A DNA stretch of 40,153 bases, from contig JAGBAK010000121.1 of assembly GCA_017938985.1 (NCBI GenBank), positions 1 through 40,153 on the forward strand. Direction: 5' to 3'. The position numbers were made by a program, and so were the translations under genes. Numbering within the stretch: position 1 is the stretch's first letter; each line of letters begins with the position of its first letter. The DNA is from Clostridia bacterium. GTDB lineage: Bacteria; Bacillota; Clostridia; Oscillospirales; Acutalibacteraceae. Shown here piece after piece: positions 26,255 to 33,104 of the stretch. Below the pieces are notes generated by a model that saw only the letters and a program-made list of their open reading frames with translations, did not search any database and was not told the DNA's origin.

Positions 26255-26551
26255 GTGAGTGTTGATAACAATATCAGATATCAGGCAAAGCCCAACTACA
26301 TCCGCCGCAAGGTCGGCGGCAACGATATATTGATACCCGTTGCGGAAAACGTGGCAGATTTCAACGGCTTTATTGAGCTTAATTCTACGTCGGCTTTTAT
26401 ATGGGATAAACTTGCAACACCTCATACAATCAATGAGGTTGCTGATGCTGTTGCTGACGAGTTTGGCGCAGACAAGATAATTGCTTTCGGTGATACAAAA
26501 GAATTGTTTGACTTGATGCTGGAGCACAATATGCTTGTTGAGGTGGGCTGA
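26255..26551 (+). CDS. PqqD/RRE-type peptide chaperone (RiPP locus 2)
   Basis: A 98-aa stand-alone PqqD-family protein: KPNYIRRKVGGNDILIPVAE followed by NFIELNSTSAFIWDKL-like sequence, matching the C-terminal domain of the fusion at 1644-2768 (KNIAGESIIMPVGDN; LNDVSAFVWSKL). These RRE domains bind the leader and present the peptide to the modifying enzymes. Start GTG 26255 has GGGAGA about 9 bases upstream; an in-frame GTG at 26222 is unsupported. It is the first gene behind the promoter at 26169-26197 and is directly followed by the radical SAM gene. Confidence 0.87.
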   Translation: MSVDNNIRYQAKPNYIRRKVGGNDILIPVAENVADFNGFIELNSTSAFIWDKLATPHTINEVADAVADEFGADKIIAFGDTKELFDLMLEHNMLVEVG

Positions 26552-26552
26552 T

Positions 26553-27641
26553 ATGAATACCCTCACAAACGCTCCCGAGCGCTGCCCTTTAAATGCAACG
26601 TTTGAACTGACAGTGCGCTGCAACCTTAAATGTAAAATGTGTCTTTTCAGGCATGACGATAAAGAGAATGCAGAAATAATCCGCAACGAGCTTACCGCAG
26701 AGCAGTGGGCAGGTTTTGCCCGAGAAGCAGCGGAAATGGGCACGGTCGGCGTTCTCATTACAGGCGGCGAGCCTTTGCTCCGTCCTGATTTTTGCGAAAT
26801 TTATGAAAGCATATACCGACAGGGGTTTATGATTTCACTTTATACAAATGCAACGCTTGTTACCCCTGAGATTATGGAGCTTCTCCGCAAGTATCCGCCT
26901 CACAAAATCGGCATTTCAATTTACGGCGCTTCGCCCGAAACTTATCATAAAGTTTGCGGCAATGCGGCGGCTTTTGAAAAAATGCTTGAGGGCAGCCGTC
27001 TGCTTTGCACGTTGCCTTCGGTTACGGAGTTCAGAACAACCATAATCAAAGATAACTTTTGTGATTCAAGGGCAATTGAAAAGCTTGTTAAAGAGAATTT
27101 CGGCGAGCGGCATTCCGTTACGCAAACAAGAATGGTTATGAAAGCGGTCAGGGGAGCCTGCGCAGACGTTGAAAGCTGCAGACTTTCGCCGCAGGATAAC
27201 GTTAAGCTTTCGCTTCAGAAGAGCATAGATATCCTCAGAGAGAGAATCGGCGACGGATTTGATGAAAATAACGTCCGTATCCGCCAGGAAAATCTTAAGA
27301 AAAATGCAGATTGCAGCTCTGCCGTTAATCACAGATTATCCCTTTTCGGCTGCAGCGGCGGAATGACCGCCTTTGCCGTTACCTGGGAAGGCAAGCTTCA
27401 GGCTTGTCAGACGCTTGGTGCTTTCAGCACCGATGCAGTTGAGCTTGGCTTAAAAAAAGCTTGGGAAACTTTTCCTTTGAGTGTCAAGCTGCCCGAACCC
27501 AACAAAAAATGTTTGAATTGCGAAATGAGCGATTTGTGTCAGAGCTGTTATGCTCTGCGCTATGCGGAAACAGGAAACCTTGAAGATTGCCCCGAATACG
27601 CCTGCCGCGATTGCGAAGTTATGAAATCCTTTTGTTTATAA
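26553..27641 (+). CDS. Radical SAM/SPASM peptide maturase (RiPP locus 2)
   Basis: A 362-aa enzyme with CNLKCKMC (Cys 23, 27, 30), LITGGEPLLRPDF, and a cysteine-rich SPASM end (FGCSGGMTAF, LQACQTLG, CLNCEMSDLCQSCYAL, then further Cys to the C-terminus). It is similar to the enzyme at 305-1441 over the whole length (NATFELTVRCN versus SGTFELTPLCN; SIYGASPETYHKVCG versus TLYGASDDAYVRVTG), so the two loci share an ancestor. GAGGTG (26540-26545) precedes ATG 26553; the PqqD stop ends 1 base before. The cysteine-dense C-terminus, with at least nine Cys after residue 295, exceeds that of locus 1. Confidence 0.88.
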   Translation: MNTLTNAPERCPLNATFELTVRCNLKCKMCLFRHDDKENAEIIRNELTAEQWAGFAREAAEMGTVGVLITGGEPLLRPDFCEIYESIYRQGFMISLYTNATLVTPEIMELLRKYPPHKIGISIYGASPETYHKVCGNAAAFEKMLEGSRLLCTLPSVTEFRTTIIKDNFCDSRAIEKLVKENFGERHSVTQTRMVMKAVRGACADVESCRLSPQDNVKLSLQKSIDILRERIGDGFDENNVRIRQENLKKNADCSSAVNHRLSLFGCSGGMTAFAVTWEGKLQACQTLGAFSTDAVELGLKKAWETFPLSVKLPEPNKKCLNCEMSDLCQSCYALRYAETGNLEDCPEYACRDCEVMKSFCL

Positions 27642-27655
27642 GAGAGGGTGCAGAT

Positions 27656-27979
27656 ATGAGATACGAAAAACCGAAAATGAATTTTGTTGCAACTCAGGCA
27701 AAGGAAGCCGTTGCCGACATTTGCTGGGCATATGCGACGGGTCATAAGGGTAAGTCCATGTATTACGATATTCCCGGCAAGGGCTATGCGGAAGTTGCCA
27801 TTTATGAAACAACGGGCGGCTGTGACGGCGCCATTTTTACCATTGTTGCATACCATAACGGTGCAACGTCTGCCGATGAGCATTACGTTCTGGATGCTAT
27901 TAATATGGCAGGCGGTAACAGTGCTGAGCCTTTCAAGGGTTCACCCTTTGAAAAGAAGCCTGACCCCAGCTGGAGCTAA
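27656..27979 (+). CDS. Candidate RiPP precursor peptide (107 aa)
   Basis: A 107-aa protein starting MRYEKPKMNFVATQ, with the same YxxP start as the 51-aa peptide at 1466-1621, then a short charged leader and AVAD (residues 18-21). The remaining 87 residues hold two cysteines (C23 and one in TTGGCDGA), many glycines, tyrosines and a DEHYVLDAINMAGGN block, and end PDPSWS. GAGAGGG precedes ATG 27656. It is placed between the radical SAM enzyme and the kinase, where a substrate is expected, but it is longer than most precursors and looks partly foldable. It could instead be a small enzyme or binding protein; I do not recognise a family. Confidence 0.6.
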   Translation: MRYEKPKMNFVATQAKEAVADICWAYATGHKGKSMYYDIPGKGYAEVAIYETTGGCDGAIFTIVAYHNGATSADEHYVLDAINMAGGNSAEPFKGSPFEKKPDPSWS

Positions 27980-27980
27980 A

Positions 27981-28859
27981 ATGAATATTCATATCAAATG
28001 CGGTCCCGTGGTGTTTGAACTGCGGGATTTTTGCAATAAATCACCCTTTGAAACCCGTTGGTGGAGGCTTGACCCGTTTGCAACGGATTCGCCGTCGGAC
28101 AATACCGTCACGATCAATTTCAATAAAACCGATGCCGATTTGACAGGTTTTGCCGTTGTCAATCAGGAAAAAGACGGCTTTTACAGCCGCGAAGTGCTGA
28201 AAGCAAACGGCGCCACCGTCTGCAGACTTATCAGAAACAGCACGGGCGAAACAGCTCTTTCAGTTGGCATTGACTCTGAATACAAAACCATCACCCTCAT
28301 TGAGGATAATACGCAGACAGATGCCGTTGCCGTTTTTGAGTTTATCGGCAGATATGCGATGCACGCTATGATTGAATACGGTGTTTTGCCGTTTCACGGT
28401 GTGCTTATGGAGCATAACGGCAAAGGCATAATTATCTGTGCACCCTCGGGAGTCGGTAAAACAACACACGCACGGCTCTGGCGTGACAAAAAGAACGCTC
28501 TGATTATCAACGGAGATAACGCCTGCTGCCATAAAGAAAACGGCGTCTGGAAAGGCTTCGGTATTCCTTGGTGCGGAACGAGCGGCGAGAGCGTGAACCG
28601 TTCAGCGGAAATTGCCGCGATTGTTGTTCTTGAAAGAGGTGCAGAAAACAAAGTGCATCGTCTTGAAGAATATGACGCCTTCTGTAAACTGTTGCCGCTT
28701 ATTCACTACCCCTTATGGAGCAGCAAAAACACAAGCGTTGCAACAGAACTTTGCACGGAATTCTTAAAAGATATTCCTGCTTTCAGGCTTGAGTGCAAAC
28801 CCGACGCACAGGCAGTGGAAACGCTGTTTAATGAGTTGGAGGGTGTTTATGGAGGCTGA
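27981..28859 (+). CDS. HPr-kinase-like protein (RiPP locus 2)
   Basis: A 292-aa protein with Walker A APSGVGKTT (Lys160), then INGD (Asp179) and GIPWCG, matching the kinase half of the 1644-2768 fusion (ASSGTGKST, ISGD, GAPWDG). Lasso-cluster members of this group phosphorylate the peptide. The start is ATG 27981, one base after the precursor stop, with GGAG 27972-27975. No PqqD domain is attached; that function is in the free gene at 26255. The signal peptidase start overlaps its last 11 bases, so the two are translationally linked. Confidence 0.82.
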   Translation: MNIHIKCGPVVFELRDFCNKSPFETRWWRLDPFATDSPSDNTVTINFNKTDADLTGFAVVNQEKDGFYSREVLKANGATVCRLIRNSTGETALSVGIDSEYKTITLIEDNTQTDAVAVFEFIGRYAMHAMIEYGVLPFHGVLMEHNGKGIIICAPSGVGKTTHARLWRDKKNALIINGDNACCHKENGVWKGFGIPWCGTSGESVNRSAEIAAIVVLERGAENKVHRLEEYDAFCKLLPLIHYPLWSSKNTSVATELCTEFLKDIPAFRLECKPDAQAVETLFNELEGVYGG

Positions 28860-29316
28860 AAGAAAAGAATTTGTTTATATACCTAACGATGAATTTTGTA
28901 CCACCGTCAGACAGATGCTTGAAGAGGGAAAAGACGTTGATTTTACCGTTACGGGCAACAGTATGTGGCCGCTGCTCAAGAGCAGGCGTGACAGAGTGGT
29001 GCTGACCCGTTGCAAGCCTCAGGATATACGCAAAGGAGACGTTGTTCTTTTTGAAGCGCTACCGTCGAAGTTTCTGCTTCACAGGGTAACAAAGCTTAAA
29101 GAAAACGCTTTTGAAACAACGGGTGATTTCAACACTTTTCGCGACGGCGTTTTTCCGAAAGACTGCGTTATCGGCAAGGCGGTCAGAATAATCAGAAAAG
29201 GTAAATGCTACGGCGTAAATTCTTTTCTGATGCGTTTTTATTCTGCTTTGTGGAGAAGCTTATTTTTTGCAAGAAAACCGCTTATGCAACTGTTGCTTTG
29301 GGTTTCAAGACAATAA
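28849..29316 (+). CDS. S26-family signal peptidase, ER/SipW-like (RiPP locus 2)
   Basis: A 155-aa protein. It has GNSMWPLLKSRRDRVVL with the catalytic serine in the SMxP box, RKGDVVLF, then LLHRVTKL with histidine where type I enzymes have lysine, and TTGDFNTFRDG for the last conserved box. Such Ser/His enzymes belong to the S26B group (SipW, Sec11). A C-terminal hydrophobic segment (FYSALWRSLFFARKPLMQLL) probably anchors it. The gene overlaps the kinase 3' end. It is paralogous to the truncated gene at 1-312. It is a plausible leader peptidase for the peptide pathway; inferred from context. Confidence 0.8.
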   Translation: MEAERKEFVYIPNDEFCTTVRQMLEEGKDVDFTVTGNSMWPLLKSRRDRVVLTRCKPQDIRKGDVVLFEALPSKFLLHRVTKLKENAFETTGDFNTFRDGVFPKDCVIGKAVRIIRKGKCYGVNSFLMRFYSALWRSLFFARKPLMQLLLWVSRQ

Positions 29317-29348
29317 TCAAAATTTAATTAAAACGGAGATTATTCTTT

Positions 29349-30527
29349 ATGAATTCTGTTGAAGTTTTCGAACAAACATACAAGAAAAAAGCGCAGCACG
29401 TTGCTTTTACGCCATACAGAATTTGCCCCATAGGCGCGCACAGCGACCACCAGCTGGGTAAAATAACGGGCTTTGCAATCAATAAGGGCATTCACATCGC
29501 CTACGGACCCAAGGAAAACGGCGTTGTTGAAATTAAATCCCTGCAGTTTGATAAGCGTGCGCAATGGCACGTTTCCGCAACACCCGAAGAGCCTCAGGGA
29601 GACTGGGCAGACCATCTCAGAGGTGCAACCGTTGCGCTCAATAAGCGCTATCCGCTTCGCAGAGGCTTGTGTGCGGTTGTTGACGGTGAACTGCCCATCG
29701 GCGGTCTTTCATCATCGGCAGCAGTTATAATCACATTTTTATCTGCTCTTTGCACAATGAACGGAATTACTCTTACTCCCGATGAGCTTATAAAGATTTC
29801 GCAGGAGGCTGAAAATGCTTATGTCGGTGTTGCCTGCGGCAAGCTTGACCAATCCTGCGAGGTATATTGCCGAAAAGATCACCTTCTCTATATGGACTTA
29901 AGAGATAACACTTATGAACGTATCCCCGTGCATCCCGATATGAAGCCGTTCAAAATAGCAGTTTTCTTCAGCGGTCTTGAGCGCTCGCTTGCAGGTTCTG
30001 CTTTTAATATGCGTGTTGATGAATGCAGAAGCGCAGCGTATGCTCTCAAGGCTTATGCAGGCATGGAATACGGCAAGTTTGAAGAAACAAATCTGCGTGA
30101 CGTGCCTTACGAGGTTTATCTTGAACATAAGGACAAGCTGCCCGAAAATTGGCGCAAGCGTGCCGAGCACTGGTATACCGAATATGAGCGTGTGTGCAAA
30201 GGCGCCGAAGCCTGGCGTAACGGGGATATCGAGACGTTTGGCAGACTCTCTTTTGAAAGCGGCAAATCTTCAATATATAATTGGGAAACAGGTTCTCCCG
30301 AACTTAAAAAGCTTTATGAAATTATGACCGAAACCGAGGGTATCTACGGCGGACGCTTTTCGGGCGCAGGATTCAAGGGCTGCTGTATGGCTCTGATTAA
30401 TCCCGATTTTGAGCAGAGTATCATTGAAACGGTTACGAGCAAATATCTGAAAGAATTTCCCCATCTTGAAGGCAAATATTCCGCCCACATCTGCGAAACG
30501 GCAGACGGCGTTAATCTTGAGGTATGA
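29349..30527 (+). CDS. GHMP sugar kinase, galacturonokinase-like
   Basis: A 392-aa member of the galactokinase/GHMP family. Motif 1 reads PYRICPIGAHSDHQLG in place of the galactokinase RVNLIGEHTDY; PLGAH(x)DHQ is the form I know from plant galacturonokinase. Motif 2 is GGLSSSAAV (phosphate loop), the catalytic aspartate is in CGKLDQSCEVY and motif 3 is FSGAGFKGCCMAL. It should phosphorylate C1 of a hexose or uronic acid. CGGAG precedes ATG 29349. The next gene is a sugar-nucleotide pyrophosphorylase, so together they would make an NDP-sugar by a salvage route. No terminator separates it from the RiPP genes upstream. The exact substrate is an inference. Confidence 0.78.
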   Translation: MNSVEVFEQTYKKKAQHVAFTPYRICPIGAHSDHQLGKITGFAINKGIHIAYGPKENGVVEIKSLQFDKRAQWHVSATPEEPQGDWADHLRGATVALNKRYPLRRGLCAVVDGELPIGGLSSSAAVIITFLSALCTMNGITLTPDELIKISQEAENAYVGVACGKLDQSCEVYCRKDHLLYMDLRDNTYERIPVHPDMKPFKIAVFFSGLERSLAGSAFNMRVDECRSAAYALKAYAGMEYGKFEETNLRDVPYEVYLEHKDKLPENWRKRAEHWYTEYERVCKGAEAWRNGDIETFGRLSFESGKSSIYNWETGSPELKKLYEIMTETEGIYGGRFSGAGFKGCCMALINPDFEQSIIETVTSKYLKEFPHLEGKYSAHICETADGVNLEV

Positions 30528-30529
30528 AA

Positions 30530-31267
30530 ATGAAGTGTCTTATTCTTGCGGCGGGATATGCCACCAGGCTTTATCCTCTGACCGAAAATTTTCCCAAGCC
30601 GTTGCTCGACGTTGGCGGCAAAACCATTCTGGACTGGTTGGTTGACGATATCGACACCTCGGGCGAGGTTGACGAATACGTTGTTATTTCCAACCATAAA
30701 TACGCCTGCCATTTTGAAAATTGGGCAAAAAACAAAATGCAGAAAATTTCCGTTGTTGACGATGGCACTGATACCAACGAAACCCGTCTGGGTGCGGTAA
30801 AGGATATTCAGTTTGCAATCGAAAAGCTTGGTCTTGAGGACGATATGCTCGTCGTTGCAGGCGATAACGTGCTTGATTTCAGCCTCACAAGGTTTGTGGC
30901 ATATGCAAAAGAAAAGGCCACCTCCTGCATAATGCGTTTCTATGAGCCTGAATTTCAGAAGCTTATCAAGTGCGGCGTTGTTACGGTTGATGAAACCGAT
31001 AAAGTGCTTGGTATGACCGAAAAATCGCCCACACCTGCAACGCATTGGTGCTGCCCTCCGTTTTATTATTACACAAGAAACGATGCAAGGCTTGTGCAGA
31101 AGGGCATAGACAGCGGCTGCGGCACGGATGCTCCCGGCAGCTATATCGCATGGCTCTGTACACAAACTAAGGTGCACGCAATGGAGATGCCAGGCAAGCG
31201 CTATGATATCGGCAACCTTGAAAGCTATGAAAAGGTAAAAAGCGAATATAAAGGCATTGATAAATAA
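30530..31267 (+). CDS. NDP-sugar nucleotidyltransferase (pyrophosphorylase)
   Basis: A 245-aa GT-A-fold nucleotidyltransferase with ILAAGYATRLYPLTENFPKP at the N-terminus (G-x-x-T-R-L-x-P-L-T signature, PKPLL lysine), VVAGDNVLDF for the metal-binding aspartate, and ending near PGKRYDIGN. ATG 30530 has GAGGT 6 bases upstream; ATG 30524 is too close. It takes the sugar-1-phosphate made by the kinase and an NTP to form an NDP-sugar. Lack of a C-terminal hexapeptide domain sets it apart from GlmU. Last gene before the terminator at 31272. Confidence 0.85.
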   Translation: MKCLILAAGYATRLYPLTENFPKPLLDVGGKTILDWLVDDIDTSGEVDEYVVISNHKYACHFENWAKNKMQKISVVDDGTDTNETRLGAVKDIQFAIEKLGLEDDMLVVAGDNVLDFSLTRFVAYAKEKATSCIMRFYEPEFQKLIKCGVVTVDETDKVLGMTEKSPTPATHWCCPPFYYYTRNDARLVQKGIDSGCGTDAPGSYIAWLCTQTKVHAMEMPGKRYDIGNLESYEKVKSEYKGIDK

Positions 31268-31271
31268 CAAT

Positions 31272-31310
31272 ACCGCAGTTGGTACGATTGTATCAACTGC
31301 GGTTTCTTTT
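31272..31310 (+). terminator. Intrinsic terminator of RiPP/sugar operon 2
   Basis: ACCGCAGTTG pairs with CAACTGCGGT and the stem extends three to four pairs with one G-T, loop GATT, followed by TTTCTTTTC. It is four bases after the stop of the nucleotidyltransferase. Confidence 0.85.
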
Positions 31311-31319
31311 CTGGCGGAG

Positions 31320-31457
31320 AGTTAGGGTGAATGCAGGTCGGATTTCTCTTAACGTTCGACTTTCGGTTGCTTGTGTACTGTTTTGGTACGGAGCAACTCG
31401 ACGGGCTAAAAACCTTTCACCGAAAGGTTTTCTTAACGCCCTTTCGAATCCCTAACT
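31320..31457. other. Structured intergenic element, possible small RNA or miniature repeat element
   Basis: A 138-base non-coding block bounded by inverted 8-mers AGTTAGGG (31320-31327) and CCCTAACT (31450-31457). Inside are GTTGC/GCAAC and GTAC/GTAC pairs and a 10-bp hairpin AAAACCTTTC-ACC-GAAAGGTTTT (31409-31431). No target-site duplication and no coding frame with a plausible start site are evident. Known family not recognised. Confidence 0.35.
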
Positions 31458-31466
31458 TATTTTTAC

Positions 31467-31507
31467 AAAAAAGAAAGAGATACCATGAAGTATCTCTTTC
31501 TTTTTTC
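31467..31507. terminator. Intrinsic terminator following the structured element
   Basis: A 16-bp stem AAAAAAGAAAGAGATA with TATCTCTTTCTTTTTT and loop CCATGAAG, with T-runs for either direction. It sits after the intergenic element and before the small gene at 31609, and has no coding gene directly feeding it. Confidence 0.75.
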
Positions 31508-31608
31508 TGGTACGAGTGTTCATAACGGATTCAATGAATAAATTGTTAACGGCGGTTAAACACACATTGTTTCATGCTATCATTAATAACTGAAAGGAAT
31601 TGTAAATT

Positions 31609-31866
31609 ATGAAAAACAATATTTTATATTGCGAATTTAACATTGATACTGCTTGTGTTGAGGTGAAGCTTATTGACGGCTCTACGGTATTAACCGACTG
31701 TGATACAGTTGAGAATGAATATGCCAATAATATGTATGAAGTATCAGAACTTGATTATCTCATTTATAACGAGCCGATGAGTTATGTCAGATTACTACTC
31801 AGCGACAAGATGGAAGAATATCTGCGAAGCAGCACAGATTACACTCCACTGTCTGATAACAGATAA
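31609..31866 (+). CDS. Small conserved-looking protein (DUF6061-like), function unknown
   Basis: An 85-aa acidic soluble protein (starts MKNNILYCEFNIDTACVEVK; later VENEYANNMYEVSELDYLIY). AAGGAA lies upstream of ATG 31609 and a strong terminator follows, so it is a stand-alone gene. The pattern of ILYCEFN...VENE...ELDYLIYN resembles a small Clostridia family that I recall as DUF6061; I cannot confirm the match. No signal peptide, no membrane helix. No function assigned. The 100 bases upstream hold only a weak promoter candidate (TTAAAC, 16 bases, TATCAT). Confidence 0.65.
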   Translation: MKNNILYCEFNIDTACVEVKLIDGSTVLTDCDTVENEYANNMYEVSELDYLIYNEPMSYVRLLLSDKMEEYLRSSTDYTPLSDNR

Positions 31867-31871
31867 AAATC

Positions 31872-31911
31872 AGCAGGCAACATCCTTAAAATGGTTGTTG
31901 CCTGCTTTGCT
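31872..31911. terminator. Bidirectional intrinsic terminator
   Basis: AGCAGGCAACA (31872-31882) pairs with TGTTGCCTGCT (31896-31906) and is followed by TTGCTTTTT. It lies between the small gene and the convergent ilv operon end, and serves both. Confidence 0.8.
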
Positions 31912-31913
31912 TT

Positions 31914-33104
31914 TTATATTATGTTTTCAACAAACTGCTTTGCCGCTCTTGCGGAGCGTGAGCCTTTTTCGAGGGCGAACTGTTCCGCTTTTATTTCAAG
32001 TTCAGCTGTATCGCATTTTATACCTTTTTTATTTGCAAGGCTGCGAACGATATCAAGATACGTCTCTTTGTTCGGTTTGTTGAAAGTGATATGAATTCCG
32101 AATCTGTCGGAAAGAGAGATAATTTCCTGAACGGTATCGTTGAAATGAACGTCATCACCCTCACGGTCACTGAATTTTTCTTTGACAAGATGACGGCGGT
32201 TGCTTGTTGCATAAATCACAACGTTCTTTGATTTTGCTGATACAGAGCCTTCCAAAATCGCTTTGAGTGCGCTGAAATTATCATCATCCTTTTGGAAAGA
32301 CAAGTCATCAATAAACAGAATGAATTTCAGCGGATTATCAGACAGTTCGTCAAGAATAACAGGAATTTCTCGGAGCTGCTCTTTACGCACCTCGATTATC
32401 CGCAAGCCTTCTTTGTGAAGCTCGTTGACAACGGCTTTGACCGTTGAGGATTTACCTGTTCCTGCATCGCCTGTGAGCAGAATATTCGCCGCCGCTCTGT
32501 CTTCAAGCAGAGCTTTTGTGTTATCAAGAATAATTTTCTTTTCACGTTCATATCCGATAAGGTCGGAAAGCGTGGTTTCATCGGGATGCAGAACGGGAAC
32601 GATTTTTCCGTTGTCAATACGGAACATATGATTTTTCGCATAAATGCCGTAGCCGTATTTACCGATATTCCTTGTTCGCTTTGCGTAATCGTTTGCCAGA
32701 TCAACCTTTTCAGCTTTGAACACGGGAAGAAATCCGTTCCATTCAATCGCACTCTGAATCTCTGCAGGGGTTAAATCCGCAACGGATTGCAGTATTTCAA
32801 GCTCTGCATCAACGCATTTTTTCATTGTGGGCGAGCCTGCTTTTCCGCTGCCGACGATTTTAACATAAGCATTTTCGTTATTCCCGATAGTGGTTTGTAT
32901 GTATCTTGCAAGGCTCACTTTGTTGTTTGCATATAAAGCGGAAACAAATTCGGAATAAAGGCTGATTTTTTCGGCGGTATCTGCGTTTTCAACAGATTTC
33001 AGATATTTCATCAACCTGCTGATTACCGAATCGGAAAGCAAGGCTCTGAAAATGCATAGGGAATTCAGTTTTAAATATATTTCATTCAGTCTTTCGTTCT
33101 TCAT
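31914..33104 (-). CDS. AAA+ ATPase, DUF815 family
   Basis: A 396-aa protein with a C-terminal ATPase: [19 protein letters not shown], Walker [10 protein letters not shown], Walker [12 protein letters not shown], sensor-1 [10 protein letters not shown], and arginine-finger-like region SLSDRFGIH. This is the DUF815 AAA+ group common in Firmicutes; its cellular role is unknown. The first 130 residues are alpha-helical without a recognised domain. Its ATG at 33104 overlaps the ilvD stop by 4 bases, so it is the last gene of the ilv operon and translationally coupled, although no metabolic link is known. Confidence 0.83.
   Translation of the reverse strand: MKNERLNEIYLKLNSLCIFRALLSDSVISRLMKYLKSVENADTAEKISLYSEFVSALYANNKVSLARYIQTTIGNNENAYVKIVGSGKAGSPTMKKCVDAELEILQSVADLTPAEIQSAIEWNGFLPVFKAEKVDLANDYAKRTRNIGKYGYGIYAKNHMFRIDNGKIVPVLHPDETTLSDLIGYEREKKIILDNTKALLEDRAAANILLTGDAGTGKSSTVKAVVNELHKEGLRIIEVRKEQLREIPVILDELSDNPLKFILFIDDLSFQKDDDNFSALKAILEGSVSAKSKNVVIYATSNRRHLVKEKFSDREGDDVHFNDTVQEIISLSDRFGIHITFNKPNKETYLDIVRSLANKKGIKCDTAELEIKAEQFALEKGSRSARAAKQFVENII

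Noticed and set aside
30344-31270. 308-codon open frame on the minus strand
   Set aside because: Antisense to the sugar kinase end and the NDP-sugar nucleotidyltransferase, both with clear motifs; composition is typical of an antisense frame.
31320-31457. Insertion sequence remnant
   Set aside because: Short inverted ends are present but there is no target duplication and no transposase fragment, so only a structured or miniature element is proposed.
31331-31525. 64-codon frame in the intergenic element
   Set aside because: No ribosome binding site, and it runs through two hairpins including a terminator; judged non-coding.
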